DNA from: Rotaria sordida
Taxonomy: Eukaryota; Rotifera; Eurotatoria; Philodinida; Philodinidae
Reading direction: 5' to 3'
Length of the DNA: 64,000 bases
Assembly: GCA_905250125.1 (NCBI GenBank)
Contig: CAJNOL010000800.1
Span: forward strand, 1 to 64,000
Shown here: positions 1 through 11,710 of the stretch, piece by piece
Position numbering within the stretch: the stretch's first letter is position 1
How the letters are laid out: every line of letters starts with the position of its first letter
Notes under the pieces: generated by a model
The model's database searches: none
What the model saw: only the letters and a program-made list of their open reading frames with translations
What the model was told of the DNA's origin: nothing
Made by a program: the position numbers and the translations under genes

Positions 1-1300
1 TGGATTTATTCTTGAATTCCACCACTTTTTCACGTTTCTTTTTTCGACAATGAGTTTATTTTAACGATGGTTCGTCCCATTCAGAATTTCATAATCTATT
101 CTTTGATGTATAAGCGATATGGGTGAAGATGATGAAGCCAAAAGAAAGTGATTTGTTCTACACAAAAAAATTCAGATGATTAGTAGAAGGTTATGAATAA
201 TGATCTTCGGAAAAAATTAAGCAAGTTAGCTAAGTTGCTGAATGTTGAAATATCAGATGTGTATTCAAGGAACCTAATATATTTGGGAAAACAGTAATAT
301 TTAGAAAAAAAAGAGTGTAAGGTAAATATAAACTTATCTGACAAGAGTAAACTCTTGTCTATTATTTAGTTCAACTTTAATAATTAAATAACAAAAAACT
401 AGTGGCGTATTATATCATGATAAAATACTTCTTCAGACATTGAATTTCCAACAAATGATTTAATATAAGATAACACAAAAATAAAACAACAAAATAGACT
501 ATTTTCTCCCTCTTTTAATCATTCTTTGAAAGTGAAATAAGAAAGAAGAAGGCAATCATATGGATAGCAAAGTACTAATGTAATCCTATTCCAGATTCCG
601 AGTCCATCATTCAGGCCGTCCGAAATGACGTCTTAATAGGTCTAAAACGGTGTAATTATTGCCCTAAACGATGAAAAACGATCGCCGTTTTTCATCGTAT
701 TCCGTCAGCTTGGATTGAGGGCCGTTTTTCCTCGGAACGTAAACGACGCCGTTTTAGGCCGTTTCCAGTAATTAACGATGAGCAATACGAGGATGTGGGT
801 GTGGACGTGGAGAATGCGTGTTGGTGGTGTGTGTGTGCAGTTCTCCTGTCTTAAATTCCCACATCTACACCCCACCTTACCTACACCCATCTCTCGACCT
901 TGATCAATGATCAGTTGAACCGACTGAAACTCGATAACGACATTGATTCGTTTCTCTGAAGATATTTCTGGCGCATCTAAAAGGAGATTTTAGTTCGAAA
1001 TTTATTGGGCTCTTTTGAGGGTGACAACAAGGAGTAATAGGATCTTTCTTCACTGATTCAAAGAAGAAGAAAAGCAGACCGAAAGAATTGCTCATTTCCA
1101 TTGGCTAGAAGAAGAGTGATTACATTCAAGCGATTCTCATTCATCGCTAAGCGAATTCTGTTCAGTACAGAAACTGAAAAGACATGACAATAATAAAACA
1201 GAAACCTACACTTAAAGGAAAATTAACGACACGTAAGAACAATGTTTCATTAGTTTTTCAACAGCCATTTGTGTCCCATATCATCTTCACATGTTAATGC
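1..1300. other. AT-rich intergenic region with CGG-containing palindromes
   Basis: No convincing gene is seen. The notable part is about 630-790, where inverted motifs built from AAACGG/CCGTTT nest inside one another. One is a hairpin at about 666-696 with arms ACGATGAAAAACG and CGTTTTTCATCGT. A GTGGGTGTG-type hairpin follows at 791-890. Two reverse-strand reading frames here have no coding character. Confidence 0.5.
791..890. repeat. GTGGGTGTG/CACCCACA hairpin, copy 1
   Basis: The left arm holds GATGTGGGTGTGG and the right arm holds CCCACATCTACACCCC, so GATGTGGG can pair with CCCACATC. The same two-arm design recurs near 3788, 6131, 6480, 21366, 29623, 34290 and 44319. The G-rich strand resembles a TGTGGG telomere unit. 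Confidence 0.55.
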
Positions 1301-2625
1301 CTAGTTCGATAGTGATCTGCTCTCAAAAGAGAAAGAGTGAACTTTTGTATTTTGCTTGAACGATTGAACTTCATTTGAAATTTTGGACTTTTTTTTAACA
1401 CTTTGACTTCTTAATTCCATGAGAGTTCGTTTTTCCTTCCTTGTCTGCTCTTCATTGCCCATACGCAGCGATGTTGCCGGCTCAATTGCAGGACTAGCAC
1501 CTTGAATGCCATAGAGAACGCGTGCAGCTGGAACATGCTGTTTAGCTCGATCAATATGTTCACTCGAATCATCGAAGAAAATTGCTGGATCGATGGCGCG
1601 TAAGAAAGGTGTTTTATCCAGTCCACCCAAGAAATGCGTCTCGTCAATATTGAGACCCCACTTCTTCAGAGTGTTGAAAGCTCTTTCATTGGCCACGCCG
1701 TTGCGAGCAGTAACCAGGAAAGTGCGCACTCTCCATCTGTTCTCCTGTCCTAGTGCTTCCCGTACCTTTTGCAGCTTGAGAGCGAATGTTTGCATTGGAC
1801 CTTTTGGTAACGGAATATGTCCTCTTTTTCGCTCAAACTGTTGAAAGGCCTTCAATCCCTTCGCTCTATAGATGCGTTCTGCTTCATCTGAAAAAAGTAC
1901 ACCATCTCCATCGAAAACGATACGAACTTGACCCTCCGGCCATTTCGAGGTGAGGGAGGATGTCGACGCACTATTTAGAACCATCGTGTTGACCTCAGCA
2001 GATCTTTTTGATAGCATGAAGAAACAACATGGAAAAATAGCTTAGATCCAAAAGAGTTTTAAGCTTACCGTGTGCTGGACTCATTGGATGCTACTTCGGC
2101 CATTATGTTGCACACCAACCCGGCTGCTATTCCTTCAAAAGCACCTGGAATACTGTCAGACAGTACTGTGCGCACCTGCTCTTCTTCTGTGGAAAGAAAG
2201 AGATTGCACTGCCAAGCTGTTAGGTATCTGGTAACCTCCGTACCACTGGTGAATGACATACGTGTGATAGGAAGTTTGTAGTAGTTGATGGAATATCGCA
2301 CTCGTTCTCCTGACTCACTGTCGTTCCGTGACACAAGAATGACCTCAACCAGCTGTTTACCGGCGACTTCGTTCAATGCCAATAGAGACTTCACTAGTAG
2401 AAATCCAACACCAGGTTTCAAAGGTGTTGTGATGTGAGCGTGTTGATGCTTTTTATAAGTTTCAAGCCCTTCACGCAACCATATATCGTGAGATTCATTG
2501 CAGTTGAAGAGTGCAGTAGATGTAATACAGACGACCAACTCGAAGGAGAGCGGCATGAAGAGAAGTTTTCTACAAAGAGTTTTAAGTAGCACTCTTACCG
2601 ACTCGTAATTCTGTAAGTTAAGCAA
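1301..2625 (-). CDS. Cytosolic 5'-nucleotidase I-like (cN-I family), bacterial-type
   Basis: Two exons, 2625-2069 and 2003-1301, joined across a 65-base intron (phase 2), give 419 residues. The family hydrolyses nucleoside 5'-monophosphates, typically AMP, in the cytosol. The N-terminal half carries the family opening (LVVCITSTALF, then NESHDIWLREGLETY and LKPGVGF). The C-terminal half carries the HAD-type motif FDGDGVLFSDEAERIY with its catalytic aspartates, TARN, and IFFDD. The sequence reads closer to the bacterial branch than to my memory of human NT5C1A (368 residues). The gene is visibly less AT-rich than its flanks. The start at 2625 is uncertain; Met at 2556 fits the usual family start better. 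The last 55 or so residues are a basic, low-complexity tail not typical of the family. A bacterial origin is inference. Confidence 0.85.
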
Positions 2626-2796
2626 GCTAAGACGAATAAGCGTATAAACTCAAAAAGCACAAAATGATGAACGCAAAGGAGAACGACGGGCTCTGTGATT
2701 CCTGAAATCCAATCTGAATTGGGATTGCAATTCAATGACTCAGACAAGTAAGAATATCCTATCCTCAAGAAAAAATATTTGTCTCTTCAATATATA

Positions 2797-3721
2797 CGGT
2801 CGGAAAAAATAGTTAGAGTCTATATTTTGAATATATTTCCACTATAAAAACATTTTTTTTTCAAGTAACTACATATTCTGAAAGCCCATAGAGTTTTCTA
2901 CCGCTTTGTATAATAAGGTTTTAGTTGAGATCAATTTGTTACCAAAATAAGTTGAGTTAAACTAAGGCACTCTCATATCGAGATTCTCACAGACTTGATT
3001 TTGTCAGTGTCATCAAAATTAGTATTTTGAATTTTTTATTACTATAGTATTGTCTTTTTAAAAAACTAACCATAGATTCTGATAGAGCTTGAAATTCTCT
3101 ATCATCTTGTATATTTTTTAATAATTTTGTAGTTATGTGCCGAAAAATAATCCAAGTATTACGTCGACACACTCCTTGAATTAGCTGTTTTACTACCTCT
3201 CCAGGTTTTTGTTTCAAAAGTACACAATAATAGAGAATTTCAAGCTCTATCAGAATTGATAATTCTTTTTTTAAAAGCTTATTTGAATAGTAGCCATATT
3301 TTGAGAAAAAGAGAAAAGCAACGATTTTCGGTACTTGTCGATTGACGGTCTGTTTAATTTTCTCAACTTTTCTTTTCTATAAACAAATATTAAAAGATAA
3401 GTAAACATTCGAGGTGATAAAAAATTTCAAGTTCTATCAGAATCTATGGTTACTTTTTTAAAAAGACAATACTATAGTAATAAAAAATTCAAAATACTAA
3501 TTTTGATGACACTGACAAAATCAAATCTATGAAAACCTCGATATGAGAGTGCCTTAGTTTCACTCAATTTATTTTGGTAATAAATTGATCTCAACTAAAA
3601 CCTTATTATATAGAGCGATAGAAAACTTCATGGGCTTTCAGAATATGTAATTACTTTAAAAAAACTGTTTTTATAGTGGAAATATATTCAAAATACAGAC
3701 TCTAACTATTTTTTCTGGGCG
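2797..3721. mobile_element. Tc1/mariner-like fold-back element, 925 bp
   Basis: Inverted arms of about 300 bases (2797-3110 and 3417-3721) match closely in reverse orientation and end in CGGTCGGAAAAAATAGTTAG versus CGCCCAGAAAAAATAGTTAG. The element is flanked by TA on both sides, the duplication expected for Tc1/mariner. No transposase is present, so it is a non-autonomous (MITE-type) copy. Confidence 0.7.
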
Positions 3722-3787
3722 TATATCAATGAGATTGTTTTTAAGTAAGTTCCAGAAAATATGAAAATAAAGTTGTATTTAAATTAT

Positions 3788-3866
3788 GTGGTGTGTGGGT
3801 GTGTGGCTGAGAGTGTTCATGTGGACTCGTGCCTTCTAGCTAGTAATACTCACACCTACATCCAGT
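3788..3866. repeat. GTGGGTGTG-type hairpin, copy 2
   Basis: The left arm GTGTGTGGGTGTGTGG is followed by CTCACACCTACATCC. Pairing is less regular than in other copies, but the composition and arm order are the same. Confidence 0.4.
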
Positions 3867-4375
3867 TTTTGTGCTGGTGACAATTTCCTATATCATCTTC
3901 CACGCTCGGATTCTCGAAGACAACAGTCAATATATTTTTCGGTAGAAAATTAAACAGGAAATCTTTTAGTAAAAAAATCAGCTCGGTCGACTTTAACACA
4001 CAGTAGAAATATTAAAAATACACAGTCGAATTTATTCTGGCTCACTCGATATATGTGACGATTTCCTGCGTGTAAGCGGAATTACACTGTGTTTTATTTC
4101 TCCTTTTAATCAAGAGAATCGTACATATAACATATTTTATCGCTCTTTTTATATCCTCACCCAAGGAGAGAGAAAAAAGAACACGTAAGAGATGTGGACA
4201 TTGAACTGAGAACAAGAGTGATGACTTTGAAATGAGAACAAGAGTGATGACATTGCAATAAGAGCATGAGTAAGAACGATGCCATAAAAAATGGTACATA
4301 CAAATGAGGTAAGGGAAGAATGGAATGTATGTAAGTAATGCCATACTAGGAACTCGACTGGGACATCACAATATA

Positions 4376-4976
4376 CAAGGTGTGTAAAAATGTTTTTCCA
4401 GGGGAGGTAATGCTCTGATTTTAAATAGAGTTGATAGCAAAATTTATACCAAATGTAAACGCGTCAATAATGGGATTTCATCAGTATTAAACGGTAAGGG
4501 TTCTACAAAACTTTTTATATCAAACATAACAAATCTTTGGATATATGGTGCATAAAAATGGTTTTCTACAGGCGTAATGGTGTGATTTTAAATAGGATCA
4601 ATGACAAATTTTATATGGAATGAAAGGGCATCAAAAATAGGATTTATCAGTATAAAATAATAAGGGTTCTATCAATATTTTTATACCAAACATAACAAAT
4701 TTCTAGTGATTTTTGGAGCATTACTTCGTAGAAAACCATCATTATGAATCAAATTTAGTTTTTGAACTGCCTCATGGAAGAAATGTTTTCATACTAAAGT
4801 AGCGAAATTTCCTAGAAATTTGTTAAGTTTGATATAAAAAGATTGACAGAACCCTTACTATTTAATACTGATAAATTCCATTTTTGACGCACTTTCATTT
4901 GGTATAAAATTTGCTATCGACTCTATTTAAAATCACAGCATTATCCCTCTCTGGAAAAACATTTTTACACACCTTG
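4376..4976. mobile_element. Tc1/mariner-like MITE, 601 bp, family A member 1
   Basis: The termini CAAGGTGTGTAAAAATG and its complement are flanked by TA. The arms extend over about 100 bases (4376-4480 and 4870-4976). The left part contains a second, diverged tandem copy of the arm, at about 4545-4700. The element shares layout and internal phrases with the 600-base element at 17586. Confidence 0.7.
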
Positions 4977-5494
4977 TACAATATGTTTCCACTAAATAAA
5001 TTTTCTATAAATTCTCGTTGTTTTCTATTAACGTATCCGAATTTTTCTTGGGCGAAACTCAACATTCCTGAGACTGATGCTATGTATCGTTTATTTCTAT
5101 GAGCGTTATCTATCAGATGATTGATTTTAAAGATTGTAAAAAAGAACGATTGAGATTCACCCAAAGGAATTTTTTCATTTAAAAGGAGAATAAAAAGCAA
5201 AGATTTTTATAAAAAAAATTCTCCAATGAAAATACTGCATAGGTCTGTTTTTTTTTTCGACTTATATTCATTACAACACTATAATTCGTCAACTAGAGAT
5301 AGGACACATAAAAAGAAAAAAGAAATAGATTAATATTTTCATCATCCATCATTTCATTTTTGAAGATACACAACATTGTCAGAGATATAAAGAAACAAAA
5401 AAGGCGATAATAAAAATGAAAGATGTTGGTTATCAATAGTACTCATAAATTGTGTTCGAAGAGAACGAAAAATCATGCATGGTAAAGAGTATTA

Positions 5495-5757
5495 CCCGTC
5501 GAAAATATTCCGTGGTTTCTATTGCCCAGGCAGACGAACTTTTGAGAAAACGCGTTTAAATACACAGAAATTGACGTGAAATCAGCAAAAAGTGGTCGTT
5601 TTTTCATACTCGAGATGCAGAATCATGAATACAATCACGTTTCTTGAGCTCGAAAAACATAACAACTTTTTTCTCTTTTTTGTATACGTATAAACTTGTT
5701 TTCTCAAAAGTTTGTCTGCTTAGGTGAGAACAGAACAAATAACATTTCTCGACGGTC
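5495..5757. mobile_element. Small fold-back element, about 263 bp
   Basis: The left arm, starting CCCGTCGAAAATATT and including GCAGACGAACTTTTGAGAAA, matches the reverse complement of the right arm, which ends TTTCTCGACGGTC. TA flanks both ends. No coding capacity. Confidence 0.6.
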
Positions 5758-5905
5758 TATATAAGAAGTCAGTAACAAAAAATAGAAGGTGACCTAAAAT
5801 TTTAAGTAAAGTATTATGATGGTGATAAACAAACATGCATTACTTTTTTCTTGTCGAAAATAGTCTCTTTGAATGACTTGAAGATATGATAAATGAATGT
5901 TATAC

Positions 5906-6127
5906 TCTAACTATGAATTACTAGAAATTCAGTTAAGAATTTAAAAAAGTACTTTATGATTAATCGTTGTACAGAAAAAAAAGAACTTAACAGAATTCTG
6001 ATCTCGGTGTCGTGTTATCTATAAATTTTCCGACTTGCTTAAGAATTTTTTAAAATTAAGATAGATTGGTTTTATTAATTTTGCGCCAGCCGCGTTTGTT
6101 ATTCCACTGTTTTTTTCTGTCCCATTA
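5906..6127. repeat. Long direct repeat DR1, left copy
   Basis: This 222-base segment is nearly identical, in the same orientation, to 11513-11710. The shared stretch runs from TCTAACTATGAATTACTAGAA to the CCCATTAA near its right end. The left copy has about 20 extra bases near its start. The pair brackets the gene at 7039-9993. A GTGGGTGTG hairpin begins just after the left copy. Confidence 0.75.
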
Positions 6128-6130
6128 AGC

Positions 6131-6176
6131 TGTGGGTGTGGGTGTATTTCAATCAGACATCCACACCCACATCCTC
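6131..6176. repeat. GTGGGTGTG hairpin, copy 3
   Basis: The cleanest copy: a 10-base arm GTGGGTGTGG pairs perfectly with CCACACCCAC across a short loop. Confidence 0.6.
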
Positions 6177-6479
6177 AGTGAATACGAACGTCGGCGCAGT
6201 CAGTGTTAGTGTCATTAGTGTACCGGTGAACGTCAGTGTGACTTTATCGGTGGTCAGTATACTGAAACTGCACATTCCTAGCTCAGGTAGTTTAAAAAAC
6301 ATGTATATGAATATTTGAAACATTAATCAACTTCATTGAATTATATCATTGGTGTCACATCCCAAAAAACCTAGTAATATACTCAATTAACTTCGAATTT
6401 GTAATGTTTTTATTAAACTGAAAAAATGCATAACCTATCTTGATGATGAATCAATTGAAAACAGACTGATCCTATCTCT

Positions 6480-6522
6480 TGTGGGTGTGAGTATGTATGA
6501 AGATTAAAACATCCACACCCAA
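6480..6522. repeat. GTGGGTGTG hairpin, copy 4
   Basis: TGGGTGTG pairs with CACACCCA across a loop of about 25 bases. The right arm CATCCACACCCA is the same as in the copy at 6131, 350 bases away. Confidence 0.55.
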
Positions 6523-7038
6523 AATGAGAAGTTTTCAATAGCCACCTTCGAAATAATTTGATTCTCTGGCAAGATGAGCGTTTTGAATCATTGTATCTCT
6601 ATTGAACCGTAGAAATAGTTTTCAATAATATAATAACATTCTCTTTGAAACATCATCAATAGTATTCTTTTAACACTTCGATGATTTCAATTGTTTGATC
6701 ACTGATATTATAGGCTCGTTTTACTGTCGCTGATTACACATGATCCTATTAATAATGGAAAGTTTTTAGTTGTAATAATAAATTTTATTTCAATAGAAAA
6801 GAACCACATCGAAATCAAACATTTAGTAAATCAAAAAAGAAAAGAAGAGTATACTATATTAAGATTCTAAAAAAAACATATATATGCAGCAAGATCGTTG
6901 TTTTAAAATGGAACAAGCAAAATATTAGTTTATATATAAAATTGCTCGTTTTTCTTTGTTATTATTCAGAGGATTGCCAACTTATATCAAACAGTATGAA
7001 GAAAAAATGTCAAATATTCAAGGGAGAAAAAAAATTCT

Positions 7039-9993
7039 TTAATATCGATTAAGTTTTTTAATTCGTCGTTTATGTCTCAATTGTACTTCAATTCTTAATG
7101 GATTAAACATATTATAAAATTTTGTGAAAACAACAAACATTCCTATAGCTTGTAAAGGCATTATAGCAGCCATAGTAGCAACATTCATTATTATAACTGA
7201 TTGTTGACATGCTTCTTCCTACAATATATATAATTGAGAAATAAATCAGAATCAATTTGAGACCTACCATATCTTTAGGATACATAACATTAACAGCTGG
7301 TCCTGTTGTCGTAGTTGCTGCAATTGTATCTGTTGTTGTTGTAGCTAAAACAATTCACATGAAAATATATTGCATTCTTATTAATGAAAACTATAATTTA
7401 ATAAATTCTTTTCGTTAAGTCATCAAAGTTTACGTAGTTATACAATAACAAATACTAAATTCACATATATTTCTCATGTGATACTGAGACATATACTTAT
7501 GAAGTATATAGAAAACTCTTTTTATATATCCAAAGAGATAGTGACATGTTTACTATATATTCACTTTAATTGATTTGTTTTATTCAAATAAAAATAAAAG
7601 TTTCTTTTACTTGTTGAAGTCGAAGTTGAACTAGTTGTAGTTGTTGTAGAACGAGTAGATGTAGTTGTAATTACAATACCAGTTGTTGTCAACTATAAAA
7701 AAAAATTAATAATGATCACATGAATAACATATCAATCAACTTACTAGAGTATTGACACTTGTAGTTGATAAAGGTCTTGTTGTAACTGTTCCAGTTGTTG
7801 GTGGAGTAGTAGTCGTTGTTGTTGTAGATGAAAGTCCTGGATTCCAGATGTCAAAAACCCAAAATGAAGGATCAGTTATTGGTGCAGATTCAGGACCTTT
7901 AATGATTTAATTTAATTCATGTTATTTTTTTAATTGATATTTTGTTAATCTATTCTATTTACCACAAAATTCAGTTCCACTAGCTACACCTTAAAATGAA
8001 AAATAAGAATATGCATATCAAAAGATGAAATGTAATAGAAATAAGTTCATACCACTATCAAACATAACATAATATGAATGTCCTACAATCCATGGTGCAG
8101 TTGGAAAACGAATAACAATTGTATATCCAGTATATGTTACTTCTGATTGCCAACCACAATCATATGATTGAACAGTTGTATTTGTAGTAGCATCTTTAAA
8201 ATGGATGTAAGTACCATTACGTGTTGGTCGACTAACTGAACGTGTAGCTAAAAACAATAGAAACACAATTAAATAATACAATATTTTATAATATGATAGA
8301 GTTGCTTTTAGAAGAAAGTGATCCAAAATTAATTTGATAGAATTTCTACTTAATCTCTTTCACTTATTCAATAACCAATCATATATATTCAGCAGAGTCG
8401 CTAAATTTAACATCTATCTTATATGCATCAATGAATTTATTCTTGGTTTTTAGAAAATTTTGAAAAACAAAGCAAGATTTAAAATATTCTACAGAAATCT
8501 TTTATATGTATACATTATTATTATTTATTCCATCTAATTAGTATTCGAACCTAAACCTATCTTTTATATTTAATATCATTAAGATTACTTTGAATTGAGA
8601 AAAGGGTTTGATTTTGAAATACGGTACCGATTGGTGAAGCTGAACCTTGAACAACAGTCGGTCGAATGATACTAGGTGATTCAAAACCAACTAAAAATGT
8701 AATACACCATTGTTCTGATTGAACATCCGTATCATCGACAGCTCCTGCACAGAATCCTTGTGGACCATATTGATCAGATGTAGGAATCCAGCTGAGGATG
8801 ACTTGATAGATACCTATAATTAAGATATTAAAAAAAGAACAAAAACAACGTATGTCAGATGTACCAACCAGTACTTGGATTTTCAATAGTACTCTTTGTC
8901 ATACCAACTGGAGAACTAGAAGTGAAATCAATAATAGTTTTTCCAGAACAACCAATTTGTGCGATGACATATTCACTGACAGTGGATCCAATTGGTGTAC
9001 CAATACATGCTTAATAAATAACAAATAATGATTGTTTGAAGAAATTTTCGATAAAATTCTTATTTACCTCGATTTGGTCGATTACCAATGATACTTGGTG
9101 GAGTACTACAACCACTAGGTACAGCATAACCATAAAAAAGAAATTGAAGTGGAACAGAACTCATTGGTGTTGCTGATGCACTATTATAATAATCTTCAAT
9201 TTGTATAGCTACTGCAGCGTATACTGCAGCTTGTGTAAGTGTGAAGACTAATGTACAATTATCACTGTGAAGAACGGCACCAGGTACACCTGAACATACA
9301 CCGCCACATTCATCATATGAATTATAATTGGTTGTTGATGAAGTAGACCAACGACATTTTAATATATCACCTCCATCAAAATCAGATATTTGAACAATAT
9401 GTACATGCTGTTGATTAATAGCTTTGTAAATGACAGGAAGAGTGGTAGCAACAGGACTTGAATTTATATAACCATCAGATCGAACAATAGTATTTATTCG
9501 ATTGACAACCTTCCAGTCAGTGCTAGATCCAACAACAAGATTTGACAACCAGGCACTTTCGCCAAACACAATACTAAATGAAATGCCATTTGTTATTGTT
9601 ACTGTGTCATATTTTTCACCAGAACTAACATCAAGACCATCACTATAATCAGTACAGTGTGTCTGTGTATTGAGAATGGTCCAAGAAGAACAGGTACCAG
9701 TCACACAAATGACATTGTAACTACTTCCGATAAGACCTCGGTTAGCTATGGTCGTATCGGTGCACGCAACGGATGAACGACGCCACGAATATCGTTGGCG
9801 TACTTGAATGTCAACAGTACTACCCGATGGAGTATTATTGAAAGGACGCCTATAAAATAGTTACTTTTCAAAAACTTGATAAAAATAGATTGTCAGATAC
9901 TAACCATGTAATGGTACCGCCACGAAAATGAGAAGTATGTATAATAGAAACTCGTAGAAATAAAAAGATGAAAAGGAGTCGACTGATTGTCAT
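7039..9993 (-). CDS. SHFRGG-type secreted/type I membrane protein, copy A
   Basis: Ten exons: 9993-9905, 9849-9068, 9009-8869, 8813-8589, 8247-8053, 7989-7963, 7896-7745, 7692-7611, 7344-7268 and 7218-7039. They total 1950 bases, or 649 residues. The protein starts with a signal peptide (MTISRLLFIFLFLRVSII) followed by SHFRGGTITWRP. A large cysteine-bearing ectodomain with NxT/S sites follows, then a Thr/Ser-rich mucin-like stalk (exons 7-9). Near the C-terminus a hydrophobic helix (MNVATMAAIMPLQAIGMFVV) precedes a basic tail, so I read it as a surface protein anchored by one C-terminal helix. I recall SHFRGG-type ectodomains in other invertebrates but cannot name a function. An inverted paralogue at 40732-43679 has every exon the same length to the base. 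Intron 4 (341 bases) also contains an in-frame ATG with a hydrophobic leader. Confidence 0.8.
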
Positions 9994-11201
9994 CTATCGT
10001 AAATCGAAATGAAATGATGAAATGAAGAAATTGCTACTAACCAATGGATAGAATAGTAAAGCACTTTTAAACAATTGTTTTCAATGATGAATATAATGAA
10101 AAGTAAAAAGGTACGTGCATTATAAAAAATAATCTATATCATCTGGAAGGCATTAATGGACGTTAATTTCTAAGCAACAGTATTGCATTTATTTGATGTA
10201 TAAAGTGAAAGATTTATTATAAAGTACAATTTATGCTATTCCGTTGGTTACAAAAGAAATAAATCATTTTAAATACTTCTAGATTTGCTGTTTTCGTTGA
10301 TTAAGTTTATAGTGCTTCTTTCTTCATCATTCGTTCTTTCAGATGTTATATTTGCATAAGATGCAAACAACGCTAATTAAAATAAATTTGCTTTTCGTTT
10401 TCTTTTTATGTATCGTTAAATGCAGTTCGATGAATCGAGTGAGAATATGTACATTTCAATTTTCTTTAGAAAGAATTTTGTTAGAAACTACAAAGCTTCT
10501 AGACAGTCTTGAACGATAATTTTTCCGACTACAACATCTCACGTGTTAAAAATCTGACACATTTTGTCGATTTAAGAATAAAGTTTCATTGTATTGGAAT
10601 TTTAAAATTGATATATTCAGATTCGTAGTCAAAAATTAAGTCTACGTGAGTTATTTCTAGTGCTAATCAATAATAATAAGCGTATAAAATATGTGGCACA
10701 TGAAAATAAGTCAAAGTTAAAGTTTGAGACATTTATGGATTATTTTTGTAGAGTCATATAGTTTTCTTCTATGTCATGACATACTAGTTAACTTTTAGAT
10801 GCCATTATTACTATCAAATACTCTTGAGATAATTCATAGTTTTCTGTACCAAAACTCAGCCATATTTTGATTACAGTGATGGATTTTCAATCGACAAAAA
10901 CAACTATCGATTAAGATACATTTCAAACTAGTATTTCCTTGATTCTTAGTGTTTCGTGAGTATGTTGTTTTGTTTTTTTTTTTCGTCTCAAAATTCTTCA
11001 AAATATCGAAGCCTTGGAGAAAATGATTGGGTCACCTTATTCGACTGAGTTGTTTTTTGTCGATTCTGAATCTACTATTTTAATAGCAATATGGCTGAGT
11101 ATGGGCACAGAAACCTACGAATTATTTAAATAATTCTATGTTCCAAAATTTCGAATCAAAGTTGAATGATATTTTTAGTCAGCCAAGTAATATTTTGAAA
11201 G

Positions 11202-11509
11202 AGGGGTGTCCAAGGACTGAGGAATAGGAATTCCTACTCAGTTTCCTGACATTTCCTTGAACGCTAAAATTAAAAAAGTACAATATCCACGGTACTTATT
11301 ACTCTTACACTCGTTTTCATCAAGAAATTTGTGCACATGAACGTATGAGTACGAAAATTATTGCAAAAGAAGCATTATCTTGACTTCCATGAATGAGGGA
11401 ACTGTGATGGAAATAATGGTCAATTCCCATTTCCCCAAGGAATTATCATAGCTACACTGACAATTCCTCTGCAAATTAGGAATTCCTATTTCTCAGTCCT
11501 TGGACACTG
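11202..11509. mobile_element. MITE with 34-base inverted ends
   Basis: The left end, GGGTGTCCAAGGACTGAG continuing to AGGAATTCCTA, matches the reverse complement of the right end, TAGGAATTCC through CTTGGACACTG. The interior is unrelated sequence. I could not find a clear target-site duplication; the terminal GTGTCC is hAT-like but not decisive. Confidence 0.6.
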
Positions 11510-11512
11510 CTG

Positions 11513-11710
11513 TCTAACTATGGATCACTAGAAGCACTTTATGATTAATCGTTGTACAGAAAAAAAAGAACTTAACAGAATTCTAATCTCGGTGTCGTGT
11601 TATCTATAAATTTTCCAACTTGCTTAAGAATTTTTTAAAACTAAGATAGATTGGTTTTATTAATTTTTCGCTAGCCGCGTTTGTTATTCCACTATTTTTT
11701 TCTTTCCCAT
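11513..11710. repeat. Long direct repeat DR1, right copy
   Basis: Same orientation and nearly the same sequence as 5906-6127, differing by a few substitutions and the roughly 20-base segment present only in the left copy. It abuts the MITE that ends at 11509. Confidence 0.75.

Larger units (their letters stand above)
2626..7038. other. Gene-free, transposon-rich region
   Basis: No gene is supported. The region holds three fold-back elements (2797-3721, 4376-4976, 5495-5757), one copy of a roughly 200-base direct repeat (5906-6127) and three GTGGGTGTG hairpins (near 3788, 6131 and 6480). Short reading frames inside the fold-backs are by-products of the repeats. Confidence 0.6.

Noticed and set aside
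705-1101. Two minus-strand reading frames of 61 and 65 codons
   Set aside because: They lie over palindromic and low-complexity sequence, with no splice sites, domains or coding-like composition.
2573-2605. A possible 29-base intron near the start of the nucleotidase gene
   Set aside because: GTAAGAG and TTTGTAG are present, but the length would shift the frame and is too short for the other introns in the window.
2987-3217. A 76-codon minus-strand frame inside the 925-base fold-back
   Set aside because: It lies across the repeat arm and shows no similarity to a transposase; best explained by chance.
5906-11710. Direct repeats DR1 read as LTRs of a retroelement
   Set aside because: The interval between them is the SHFRGG gene and spacer. 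No reverse transcriptase, integrase, primer site or TG-CA ends were seen.
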